A stretch of 64,000 nucleotides of DNA from Myxococcales bacterium (GTDB lineage: Bacteria > Myxococcota_A > Polyangia > Nannocystales > Nannocystaceae): assembly GCA_014240065.1 (NCBI GenBank), contig JAAZXR010000011.1, forward strand, positions 1 through 64,000, in the 5' to 3' direction. The notes under the pieces are model-generated. The model was not told where the DNA came from. It did no database searches and saw nothing but the letters and a program-made list of their open reading frames with translations. A program made the position numbers and the translations under genes. Positions 27,915 to 35,661 of the stretch are shown here, one piece after another; positions within the stretch are counted from its first letter, which is position 1, and every line of letters begins with the position of its first letter.

Positions 27915-30092
27915 TCAGCCAGGGGTGAGGCCCGGGGCTGCGGCCGTGAGCCCCCAGGTCCAGTTGTCCAGCACCACGAGCGAGTCGTACAGGTGACCCC
28001 CCGCGTCCCACACCGCCAGCCGGATCTCTGCGGTCTCCCCGGGCTCCACGTTGCCGCTCATGGTCAGCCAGCCGGTGCCGCCCCCCTTGTAGTAGTGCCC
28101 CGTCGTCGTCCCCGGGTCGTCCAGACAACCGGGATCGAACTGTCCGGTCGCGTCGTAGGCGTCAAAGCCCGTCCCGATGAGCTGGTCGACCCCGACGCAG
28201 CCCAGGTAGTCGCTGCTTTGACCGCTGCATCCGATGGGTCCGTTCTCGCACTGGGAGAACAGGCCATTCGCCGACTGCGCCAGGTTCACGCCGAGCGGCC
28301 ACAACACCGTGCCGTCCGAGAACTGATCGTAGACCGCGATGTTCTTGTCGGTCGGGTTGTCGAGATCCGTGCTGTCGAGCAGCGCGACGAACATGTCCGT
28401 GTACTGACTGCACACGTACTCTGGGAACTCCGCGGAGAAGAAATTCAGATCGGCCGTGAAGGATTGGGCGTTCGTAGGCACCCGCACGCGGATCGTGAGC
28501 ATCACGGGATCATTCGACGTCGTCGCGTCTGTCGGACAGCCAGGCACGTTGGGGAACGCGTCCCCGTTGGCGGCGTACCAATCCGCCGGGGGCGGCGAGA
28601 CTGTCCCCCACCACATGCCGCCCTCGAAGCTGTTGAACGGTGGATTCGTGTCCGTCAGATCCGCGGCGACCCCGGACGACAACACGACCAGGGAGTCGAA
28701 ACCCGTGGGCAGATTCGCGCCAAAATTGTCACGCACGGCGGCCTGGTCGGCGTTCTCAAGCGTGGTGCCATCGGTCTCCGTCAAGGTCGCGGCGATCACC
28801 CCCCAGACGCGCTCTGCTTGGGTCGGGGGCGTCTCGACCGTGAACTGACATAGATCGAGGGCGCGGGCGTAATTCAGCACGTCGTTGGTGTCGCTGCTGA
28901 TCCCCGAATCGCAGCCGAGCTCTGGCTCGTCCACGGTCCCGTCGCAGTCGTCGTCGATCCCGTTGCCCGGGACGTCGTACGCGCCGGGGTTCACGAGCTC
29001 TGGATCGAGCGAGCAGCCGATCTGCTCACAGCAGTCGAGGACGACGCCGTTCTCGCATTGGTCGTATCCATCACCGTCCATATCGTTCGAAGAATCTGTG
29101 AGTCCGTCGCAGTCGTTGTCGAGACCATCCCCGCACACCTCCACCGCAGGCAGGACTTGGCCGACACATGGGCCCCACGCCAAGCCATCGGTGTCGCAGG
29201 TCTGAGTGCCCGCCGCGCACTCGCCCACCCCTTCGGTGTCGGCCGCGCCGAGGTAGCAGCTTTGCACCTCGCCGGGGACGCACAAGCACCCGGGCCCCCC
29301 CTCGCATCCGTCCACTGGATCCCCGTTGCAATCGAGCGTCCCCATATCGCACGGGCCCATCACGCAGTCGCCCTGCTCACACAGCGGGGCCGCGTTCGCG
29401 TACACGCACTCGTTCCCGCAGCTCCCACAGTTCATCGGATCGCTTTGCACGTCGAGACACTGACCCGCGCAGCACGCATCGGCGCCGAGGCAGCCATGCG
29501 AGGGCGTACACCCGGGAACGCACGCGTCGCCGTCGCAGATCGTGCCCAGCGCGCAGTCGACGTCCTCGACGCAGCCGACGCACATGTGGCTAGGGAGGTC
29601 ACAGACGGTCGGCGACATGCAGTCAGAGTCATCCGCACACCCAGGGACACACTCGTTGTCCGACGTACAATACTCCCCCGTCGCGCAGAGGTCTTCGGCG
29701 GGAGTACACGGCACACAGGCCCCTTCGTCACACACTTCGCCGGCGGGGTCGCCCACGCAGTCGGCGTTCGAGGTGCACCCGGTGGAGCCGGTGGAGCCGG
29801 TGGAGCCGGTGGAGCCGGTGTCCTCACCACCAGTGGTGGTCTCGTCGCCGGAGGTCGCACCACCACCGCTCGTCGTCTCGCCCGCCCCCGACGTCGAATC
29901 GTCTGCGCCGCTCGTCTCGGAGTCGCCATCCGAGGCCACGGTTTCAGCGGAGGAGCCCGATTCTGTCCCGCTGAACGAATCGATCCCGAACGAAGCCTGC
30001 GTCTCGCTTGATGTGCAAGCCATCGCGTTCGCTACCAAAACAATGACCGCCGCGCGCCCGCGCGACGAGACAGACAACCATTTACAGCTCAT
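27915..30092 (-). CDS. Large Cys-rich lipoprotein with MopE-like repeats and choice-of-anchor L domain
   Basis: A 725-residue exported lipoprotein (lipobox NAMAC) from ATG 30092; an upstream extension to 30332 has no signal peptide and is rejected. A Ser/Thr/Gly-rich spacer is followed by about 250 residues of Cys-rich EGF/dickkopf-like repeats (C-x5-C-type, e.g. SNADCVGDPAGEVCDEGACV), then MopE-type calcium motifs (CGDGLDNDCDGLTDS, NGIDDDCDGTVDE). The C-terminal third matches the choice-of-anchor L domain (YARALDLC, VLSSGVAADLTD, FFSAEFPEYV). Such proteins are common in predatory myxobacteria and are thought to be surface adhesins. It lies just upstream of the riboswitch but is not under its control. 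Confidence 0.87.
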   Translation of the reverse strand: MSCKWLSVSSRGRAAVIVLVANAMACTSSETQASFGIDSFSGTESGSSAETVASDGDSETSGADDSTSGAGETTSGGGATSGDETTTGGEDTGSTGSTGSTGSTGCTSNADCVGDPAGEVCDEGACVPCTPAEDLCATGEYCTSDNECVPGCADDSDCMSPTVCDLPSHMCVGCVEDVDCALGTICDGDACVPGCTPSHGCLGADACCAGQCLDVQSDPMNCGSCGNECVYANAAPLCEQGDCVMGPCDMGTLDCNGDPVDGCEGGPGCLCVPGEVQSCYLGAADTEGVGECAAGTQTCDTDGLAWGPCVGQVLPAVEVCGDGLDNDCDGLTDSSNDMDGDGYDQCENGVVLDCCEQIGCSLDPELVNPGAYDVPGNGIDDDCDGTVDEPELGCDSGISSDTNDVLNYARALDLCQFTVETPPTQAERVWGVIAATLTETDGTTLENADQAAVRDNFGANLPTGFDSLVVLSSGVAADLTDTNPPFNSFEGGMWWGTVSPPPADWYAANGDAFPNVPGCPTDATTSNDPVMLTIRVRVPTNAQSFTADLNFFSAEFPEYVCSQYTDMFVALLDSTDLDNPTDKNIAVYDQFSDGTVLWPLGVNLAQSANGLFSQCENGPIGCSGQSSDYLGCVGVDQLIGTGFDAYDATGQFDPGCLDDPGTTTGHYYKGGGTGWLTMSGNVEPGETAEIRLAVWDAGGHLYDSLVVLDNWTWGLTAAAPGLTPG
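29779..29820 (-). repeat. 9-bp coding tandem repeat (CCGGTGGAG, about 4.7 copies)
   Basis: Near-perfect 9-base units encode the Gly-Ser-Thr spacer (GSTGSTGSTGSTG) of the choice-of-anchor lipoprotein. Changes in copy number keep the reading frame. Confidence 0.9.
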
Positions 30093-30413
30093 CGACGCCC
30101 ATGGTGGCAGCACAATACGAGATTTCCGCGGCCCAGTCAGTGACGCCACGGGGACAACCACCAACCCAGGTGCAGATTCCCCGCGGCCATCCACGCGGCG
30201 CATACCAGTCCCCCTCCGCTCGTCTCGCACCACACCGCAAATCGCGCCGCCGCGCGTCTCCCCCCCCTGACAACAGGTACGGAGCGCGCGACCAACCACC
30301 TCCCGCTCGGTGGGTCCGCTGCCGCGCTTCACCGCGACGACTTGAGCTCGACAAGTCCTCGCGCCCTCGACGGCGGTGACGCTGTCACTCCAGGCGCAAC
30401 GCCAACCCGAGGG
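30093..30413. other. Intergenic region without a supported gene
   Basis: About 320 bases upstream of the choice-of-anchor lipoprotein. Open frames on both strands lack ribosome-binding sites and plausible protein composition. The promoter of the lipoprotein gene should be here, but no convincing -35/-10 pair stands out. Confidence 0.5.
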
Positions 30414-30599
30414 CTACGCGCGGAAGTAAAACAGCGTGATCGTGAGACAGTGAAACTCGCTATCCGAGCTCTGGGTCACGATGGTGTCGACAACCTCGAC
30501 CGCGTTGTTCCGCAGCCACTCCGTGGCTCGTTCGCCAATCTCTTCACGCTCGCGCGCCTTGGTCGCCGAAAACACCTTTACCCCGTTGTACGCTTGCAT
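30414..30599 (-). CDS. Small conserved protein of unknown function
   Basis: A 61-residue soluble protein beginning MQAYNGVKVFSATKARERE and ending in SSDSEFHCLTITLFYF. ATG at 30599 follows an AGGAG site by ten bases, which decides the start over an ATG at 30617. The amphipathic helix-plus-strand layout and well-behaved composition argue that it is real. From memory, similar short proteins occur in other delta-proteobacteria, without assigned function. A TTGACA promoter and a palindrome lie upstream. It is divergent from prmA. Confidence 0.7.
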   Translation of the reverse strand: MQAYNGVKVFSATKAREREEIGERATEWLRNNAVEVVDTIVTQSSDSEFHCLTITLFYFRA

Positions 30600-30656
30600 C
30601 GCTTTGTCGCTCCTCATGCACCGCGGCTCCGACTAGAGCCCGGTGACTGCGCTCAA

Positions 30657-30685
30657 CAGGTACCCCGTCTACGTTCCCGTGTCAA
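30657..30685 (-). promoter_or_regulatory. Sigma-70-like promoter of the small conserved gene
   Basis: A consensus TTGACA (30685-30680) is followed after exactly 17 bases by a weak -10 (TACCTG, 30662-30657). It points to the 61-residue gene that starts about 58 bases downstream. Confidence 0.45.
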
Positions 30686-30690
30686 AAGAA

Positions 30691-30711
30691 TTATCCAGCG
30701 CTGCTGGATAA
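30691..30711. promoter_or_regulatory. Perfect 9-bp inverted repeat, probable operator
   Basis: TTATCCAGC and GCTGGATAA are exact inverted repeats around GCT, five bases upstream of the TTGACA element and about 95 bases ahead of prmA. A T-rich run follows on the minus strand, so a terminator is a second reading, but no minus-strand gene lies upstream to be terminated. Confidence 0.5.
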
Positions 30712-30806
30712 GCGCCGCCTCCTCGCGGGCGAAATCGCGAGTGTGGGGATCCGCCCCAAATCCTGCGCGCGCGGAGCGAATCCTTGAGTGACCGCGGTGT
30801 ACAACC

Positions 30807-31748
30807 GTGCCCATGTCCGCGAAGCGAGAACAACCCCCATGGTCGACCCTCACGCTGATCGCGTCCGAAGGTCCGACCACAGCAGCGGCCCAGGGGCTTC
30901 TCGAACATCAGCTGGAGTCGTTGGGCGCGCTGCTCCTCGAAGACGACGCGGTCACCGGCGTCGAGTATCGCGACGCGAGGACCTTTGAAGTCGCGGAGCG
31001 ACCGTCGCTGGTGGTCTACACCACGCCACAAGCCCTCGACAGACTCGAGCAACGCAGCCGAGAGGTGAGCCCTCTGCTCGGACTACCACCGCTCCACACC
31101 CGCCGCTACACCACCAACGACGACAGCTGGCGCGACAGTTGGAAGGAGTTTTTCAAGCCCCTCCGGCCCGGCTCGGGTAGATTTCTCGTCCGCCCGAGCT
31201 GGATCGAACGGCGTGATGACGACCCAGAGCTCGAGATCATTCTCGATCCAGGGCGGGCGTTTGGGACCGGACAACACGAGAGCACGTCGCTGTGCCTCGA
31301 GTTCATCGCGTCCCTCGACACGTCGCTCCAGGTCAAACCAAGACGCGTCCTCGACCTCGGGTGCGGCTCTGGGCTCCTCGGTCTCGCCGCGGCCCGGCTG
31401 TGGTCCGGCTGTGAGATCGTCGCGGTCGATGTGGACCCAGAGGCGGTCGAGACAACCAAGGAAAATGCGGCGCACAACGGCCTCGAACGACGTGTTCAAG
31501 CGTTTCGAGGCGCGGCCGAGGACATCGACGACACCTTCGATCTCGTCCTCGCGAACATCCGCCCCTCCGTGTTGATCCCCAACGCGCGCGAGATTGCTGG
31601 TGCAAGTTCGAAAACTTTGATCTTGAGCGGTATCCTCGACGAGGAGTTTGAGAATGTCCTCGCCGCCTACCGACCGCTCGACCTCATCGAAGCCCTGCCC
31701 GCCAAGAGCGCGACCGGATGGACCGCGGCGTGTTTGGAGCGACCCTAG
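30807..31748 (+). CDS. prmA: Ribosomal protein L11 methyltransferase
   Basis: S-adenosylmethionine-dependent methyltransferase that modifies ribosomal protein L11. The N-terminal substrate-recognition half is followed by the diagnostic block DPGRAFGTGQHESTSLCLE near residue 150, SAM motif I VLDLGCGSGLLGLA near residue 181, AVDVDPEAVE, and motif IV LANIRPSVLI (the N-I pair of PrmA). It starts at GTG 30807 (or ATG 30813); length 313 residues is normal. The stop is immediately followed by the rsmE start, a pairing that is common in bacteria. Confidence 0.95.
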   Translation: MPMSAKREQPPWSTLTLIASEGPTTAAAQGLLEHQLESLGALLLEDDAVTGVEYRDARTFEVAERPSLVVYTTPQALDRLEQRSREVSPLLGLPPLHTRRYTTNDDSWRDSWKEFFKPLRPGSGRFLVRPSWIERRDDDPELEIILDPGRAFGTGQHESTSLCLEFIASLDTSLQVKPRRVLDLGCGSGLLGLAAARLWSGCEIVAVDVDPEAVETTKENAAHNGLERRVQAFRGAAEDIDDTFDLVLANIRPSVLIPNAREIAGASSKTLILSGILDEEFENVLAAYRPLDLIEALPAKSATGWTAACLERP

Positions 31749-32450
31749 GTGACCACTCGCGTCTTCGTGGATGAGCGAACACCCGACGGCGAAGGTCTGC
31801 GCGTACAGCTGTCGCCGCAAGAGTCCCATTACGCGCTGCGTGTGCGGCGACTTCAACCCGGCGCGTCGCTCATCGCGATGGACGGTCGCGCGCGCCAATG
31901 GGCCGCCACCGTGCTCTCCCAGGAGAGTCGCAAGTGCCTGATTTCACTTGATGAAATACTAAATCCCCCATCACCGACGGCGCCCGTTTTCTTGCTCGTG
32001 GGCAGGCCCGATGCCGCTGCTTGTCTCGAGCTCCTCACCGGCGCGTGCGAGCTCGGGGTGCACATGATCGCGTTCGTCGACACTGCCCGCAGCCAGCGTC
32101 ACAGCCCCTCGCCGGAGCGAGTCGCTCGGACGATCCAAGCGGCCATGCGCCAGTGCGGCAGGTTCTCCCCGCCCGACGTGAGGCACTTCGCGAGCCTCGA
32201 GGAGGCGTTGCAATTTGAATCACATCTCCCCTGCGTCTTCGGTGATCTCGAAACGCGCGACGAGCAGGTGGAGGTGGCCGCCGTGCCGTCACCTCCGTGT
32301 CGTGTCGCGGTCGGTCCGGAAGGTGGATGGACTCGCGACGAGCGCGCGCTGTTGTCAACGCTTGGCGCGACCCCCGTTCAAGTTTCTCCGTGGGTGCTGC
32401 GCACCCCGACCGCGGCCCTCGCAATTGTGGCGAAATCCTTAGTTTTCTAG
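31749..32450 (+). CDS. rsmE: 16S rRNA (uracil-1498-N3) methyltransferase
   Basis: SPOUT-class RNA methyltransferase. The N-terminal PUA-like domain (residues ~1-70) has SPQESHYALRVRRLQPG. The C-terminal trefoil knot carries the family motifs VGPEGGWTRDE near residue 187 and VLRTPTAALAI at the end. It methylates U1498 of 16S rRNA. The GTG start follows the prmA stop with no gap, so both are translated from one mRNA. Length 233 is usual. Confidence 0.95.
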   Translation: MTTRVFVDERTPDGEGLRVQLSPQESHYALRVRRLQPGASLIAMDGRARQWAATVLSQESRKCLISLDEILNPPSPTAPVFLLVGRPDAAACLELLTGACELGVHMIAFVDTARSQRHSPSPERVARTIQAAMRQCGRFSPPDVRHFASLEEALQFESHLPCVFGDLETRDEQVEVAAVPSPPCRVAVGPEGGWTRDERALLSTLGATPVQVSPWVLRTPTAALAIVAKSLVF

Positions 32451-32474
32451 CGTTCGTGGTATCCTTATCATCGC

Positions 32475-33065
32475 GTGCCCCGATCATCACCAGGCGCCGC
32501 ATGCCCTACTTGCGACGTGCGGCTCCCCCTCGATCCGGAATGGAAGACCCGCTTCCAGCCTCCAACGATCACGTGTGAGCACTGCGACACAGCGCTGCGA
32601 CCCGTGACGAGCGCGAGCGTGTGGCGACGAGCTGCCGGCGCGCTCGTCGACACGCTGGTCGTCGCAGGCTGCGGATCCCTCGCGTTCGCATTCATCGGGC
32701 TGTTCGGCCTGCAACCGCAGCTGATGCCCGGCGGATCCGCCGACGAGTGGCTGCGCTTCGCGGCCCTCCCGATGACCACTCTCGGGCTCGAACTAGCCCC
32801 GGTGTTGATCATCGCGGTCGTCTACCTGGTCATATTTGTGGCGCTGCGAGGTCAGACACCGGGCATGAAGGTGGCGCGCGTCTACGTCGTGGACCCGGCC
32901 CTCCGCGCGCCTTCGTACGGGCGCTCCACCGCCCGCGCGCTCTTCCAAGTGGCCGGGCTCATGTTCGGCGCCATCAACTTGTTTTGGGTCATCATCGATC
33001 GAGAGCGACGGACCCTCCACGACCGGCTCTCCAATACGTACACGATTCAACGGGGGAATTGCTGA
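32475..33065 (+). CDS. RDD family membrane protein with N-terminal zinc ribbon
   Basis: A 196-residue inner-membrane protein from GTG 32475. Two C-x2-C pairs (ACPTCD and CEHCD) form a likely zinc ribbon at the N-terminus. The RDD domain follows: SVWRRAAGALVDTLV with the Arg and Asp, two central membrane segments, GQTPGMKVARVYVVD, a third segment and RRTLHDRLSNT with the final Asp. RDD proteins are poorly understood; some are Na+/H+ or K+/H+ antiporters. The stop TGA overlaps the next ATG (TGATG), so the RDD protein and the MshEN-HEAT protein are translationally coupled. Confidence 0.9.
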   Translation: MPRSSPGAACPTCDVRLPLDPEWKTRFQPPTITCEHCDTALRPVTSASVWRRAAGALVDTLVVAGCGSLAFAFIGLFGLQPQLMPGGSADEWLRFAALPMTTLGLELAPVLIIAVVYLVIFVALRGQTPGMKVARVYVVDPALRAPSYGRSTARALFQVAGLMFGAINLFWVIIDRERRTLHDRLSNTYTIQRGNC

Positions 33066-35530
33066 TGACCAGACTCGCGGATATTGTCGCGGCGCGCGGC
33101 ATGGTGAGCGAGCAAGACCTCGCCGCCGCGCTCGAGCGCCAGTCGATCTATGGAGGGAGCCTCGACACCCTCCTCTACGAACAAAACCTCCTCGTCGAAG
33201 AGGCGCTCATTGAGCTGTTGGAGGTCGCGAGCGGACTCTCCATCATGCCGGCCGCCATGCTGCACCGGACGGGTCCGCGTCCCTCCAACGATCTCCCCGC
33301 CGCGCTCCTCGACACCGGCTGGCTCGCGCCCATTGGAACGCCGAACATCCACGGCATCGTGTGCCATCCGGAGACCTCGGACGAATTGAAAGCGCAGGCG
33401 CTGCAGGCCGCTCCGCAAGCGCAGCTGTATGTCGCGCCGGAGTGTGTGCTCGCGCGGCTGAACGGCGAACGCATAGGAGCCAGCGTGCCTCAACGCCATG
33501 CGCTCTTGGCGGAGAGATTCGCGAACTTCCTCCAAGGTCGGGCGAACGACGCCGACGCCAGCGCTGCGTCCTCCCCCGACGAGAATGTCGGGAGAGCGCC
33601 GACCATGCTCGGAATCCCGAGCGCCTTTGGCCCGCAGGGTCTGCCCGGCGCGCCGGCGTCACCGGCGTCACCGGCGTCACCAGAGGACCCGCCAGTCCCT
33701 AGCTTCGTCCCTCCACCCGCCGCCATCCCGGTCAAGCCGAATCCCAACCTCCCCCTGGGTATCCCGATCCCCTCCCTCGCGGGGCTGCCTCCGATGCCAA
33801 ACGCCGGTGGCGCCGCGCCCACACCCACCGCACCCAGCGCCCCCACTCCCAGCGCCCCCACTCCCAGCGCCCCTGCCCCCAGCGAAAAAAGCGGCCTTCA
33901 AATTCCGTCGCTGCTGCGCCCCGCGGACGACATCAAGCAGACGCTGCTGGGCAACTTGCCCCCCTCCATGGGCTCCGAGGATTGGCCCGATCCAGGAGAA
34001 TCTGATCTCTCAGGCCTGAGCAGCCCGACTGACCCCGCCAACGTCAACCCTGCGCCGACCGGTGACGACGCCAAGCAACGGGCGCTGGCGCTCGCCGACG
34101 CGCATCGCAGCCTCGCGGCCGCGAACGACCGCGATGAGATCACCAACTCGCTCGTGGGAGCCGTGCGCACGCAGTGCCCACGGGTCGTGCTCTTTAGTGT
34201 TCGCAAAGCGGGGCTGATCGCCCTGGAAGTGGAAGGCACGTTGAAGAGCGCGCACGGGGTGACGATCCCGCTGGAGGGCGAGCTTGGGAAAGCGGTCGCT
34301 GGCACACGCGTCATCGATGCGGTCCGCGATCTCGACCTGCGAATCGCCGTGCAGCTCGAGCGAGCGGACCCCTGCGTGTTTTGCCCGGTACGGGTCCAGG
34401 AGCGGACCGTGCTCATCATCTACGCCGACCGTGGCGGGGCTGAGATCGACGGCGCGGCGCGAGCGACCGTCGCGTCCTTGGCAGAGACGGCCGCGGAGCG
34501 ACTGCTCGACGTCCTGATCCGCCGGCGCCAACCGACGGGCAGCGGGAACAAGGCGAGCGCTGCCGCGGAGCCAGCGGGGTCCGCACCGGCGATTTCAGAC
34601 TCCTCCCTTCGGGCGAAGATTGCTATTCACGACGAGGCGCCCCCCGCGGCGTCCTCGGTCGCACATGGACGCGCGAGCGACGATCCGGGCGAATCGCTTG
34701 ACGGACTCATCAGTCGCGTCGTCGCGGGTGAGTCTCCAGTCTCCGAGCTCGTCGACCGGGGACAAGACGCCGTCCGCCGTGTGATGGCGACCTTCCCGGG
34801 CACCATCTCGGTCGAGGCGCGCCAGCGGAGCACGGTCCCCAACCCCTCAGCCCACGGCCCGTTGCTCAAGCTTTGTGTGGAGATGGGTGCGATCATCAGC
34901 GACGATCTCATCGCCTATATGGGTTCGAGTCACGAACAAACGCGGCTGTACTCGGCATTTTGCTTCCAAGAAATTCGCGACGCCAAGTGCATGCCTGAGC
35001 TCGCGAGGCTCGCCTTCGACCCGAGCTCCGAGGTGCGCTCGGTGTCCAGTCGAGTGCTCGAAACCTACAGCAGGGCCGACGGCTTTGAAGCCAGCGTCGC
35101 TACGATCCGCCAGGAACTCCACTCCACGAATATTACGCGGCAGCTGCACGCAATTAAGGCCGGCGGCATCCTTCGAGATGTGGAGGCGATCCCGCGCCTC
35201 ATCGAGATGCTGGCGGGGCGTGATGAGTACCTCCAAGACGCGGTCATCGAATCGTTGTGTACGATCACGGCGCAGCAGCTTGGAACCAAGGCCCACCGCT
35301 GGCAAAACTGGTACCACGATCACGGCGCTCGACATCGCATCCAGTGGTTGATCGGCAGCCTCCGGCACCGCGACCGAAACGTGCGTTCGTGGTCTGGCGA
35401 CGAGCTCCGGAGAATCACCAGCGCAGCCATCGTCTTCCCAGTGGACGGGGATCGGGGCCAGCGAGAGGCCGGGGTGCGTCAGTGGGAGGCCTGGTGGGAC
35501 CAAGAGTGTCAGCGTCGGTTCGGCACCTAG
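33065..35530 (+). CDS. MshEN-like and HEAT-repeat protein of unknown function
   Basis: An 821-residue cytoplasmic protein. Residues ~1-60 match the MshEN/GspE N-terminal domain (LADIVAARGMVSEQDLAAAL ... ALIELLEVASGLSI), which in type IV pilus and type II secretion ATPases can bind c-di-GMP. A Pro/Ala/Ser-rich linker (~190-330, with PAS and APTPS repeats) leads to a GAF-like middle domain (~360-500). HEAT-like repeats near the C-terminus (LARLAFDPSSEVRSVSSRVL, IPRLIEMLAGRDEYLQDAVI) end the chain. There is no ATPase motif, so it is not a motor. ATG at 33065 overlaps the RDD stop. A c-di-GMP-responsive scaffold is a guess from domains only. Confidence 0.78.
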   Translation: MTRLADIVAARGMVSEQDLAAALERQSIYGGSLDTLLYEQNLLVEEALIELLEVASGLSIMPAAMLHRTGPRPSNDLPAALLDTGWLAPIGTPNIHGIVCHPETSDELKAQALQAAPQAQLYVAPECVLARLNGERIGASVPQRHALLAERFANFLQGRANDADASAASSPDENVGRAPTMLGIPSAFGPQGLPGAPASPASPASPEDPPVPSFVPPPAAIPVKPNPNLPLGIPIPSLAGLPPMPNAGGAAPTPTAPSAPTPSAPTPSAPAPSEKSGLQIPSLLRPADDIKQTLLGNLPPSMGSEDWPDPGESDLSGLSSPTDPANVNPAPTGDDAKQRALALADAHRSLAAANDRDEITNSLVGAVRTQCPRVVLFSVRKAGLIALEVEGTLKSAHGVTIPLEGELGKAVAGTRVIDAVRDLDLRIAVQLERADPCVFCPVRVQERTVLIIYADRGGAEIDGAARATVASLAETAAERLLDVLIRRRQPTGSGNKASAAAEPAGSAPAISDSSLRAKIAIHDEAPPAASSVAHGRASDDPGESLDGLISRVVAGESPVSELVDRGQDAVRRVMATFPGTISVEARQRSTVPNPSAHGPLLKLCVEMGAIISDDLIAYMGSSHEQTRLYSAFCFQEIRDAKCMPELARLAFDPSSEVRSVSSRVLETYSRADGFEASVATIRQELHSTNITRQLHAIKAGGILRDVEAIPRLIEMLAGRDEYLQDAVIESLCTITAQQLGTKAHRWQNWYHDHGARHRIQWLIGSLRHRDRNVRSWSGDELRRITSAAIVFPVDGDRGQREAGVRQWEAWWDQECQRRFGT

Positions 35531-35661
35531 CGCATGGGTCCGTCATCACCGGGCGCCCTCGGGAACGCCCATTGTAGGCGGTTTGTGCGGGCCCATCGGC
35601 GCCGCGCTGCCCCCGCGATTTTGGTTCCGACGAGCGGCCCCCTCCATGTTACACACGGAGC

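Noticed and set aside
27553-28128. N-terminal extension of the riboswitch-controlled lipoprotein
   Set aside because: The extension is a translation of the cobalamin riboswitch; the real start is ATG 27552 with a signal peptide.
30691-30711. Palindrome as an intrinsic terminator
   Set aside because: A T-rich run follows only on the minus strand, where no gene lies upstream to end; the position next to TTGACA favours an operator.
30342-30791. A 149-residue plus-strand frame across the small-gene region
   Set aside because: It has no ribosome-binding site, and the 61-residue minus-strand frame has an AGGAG site and better protein composition.
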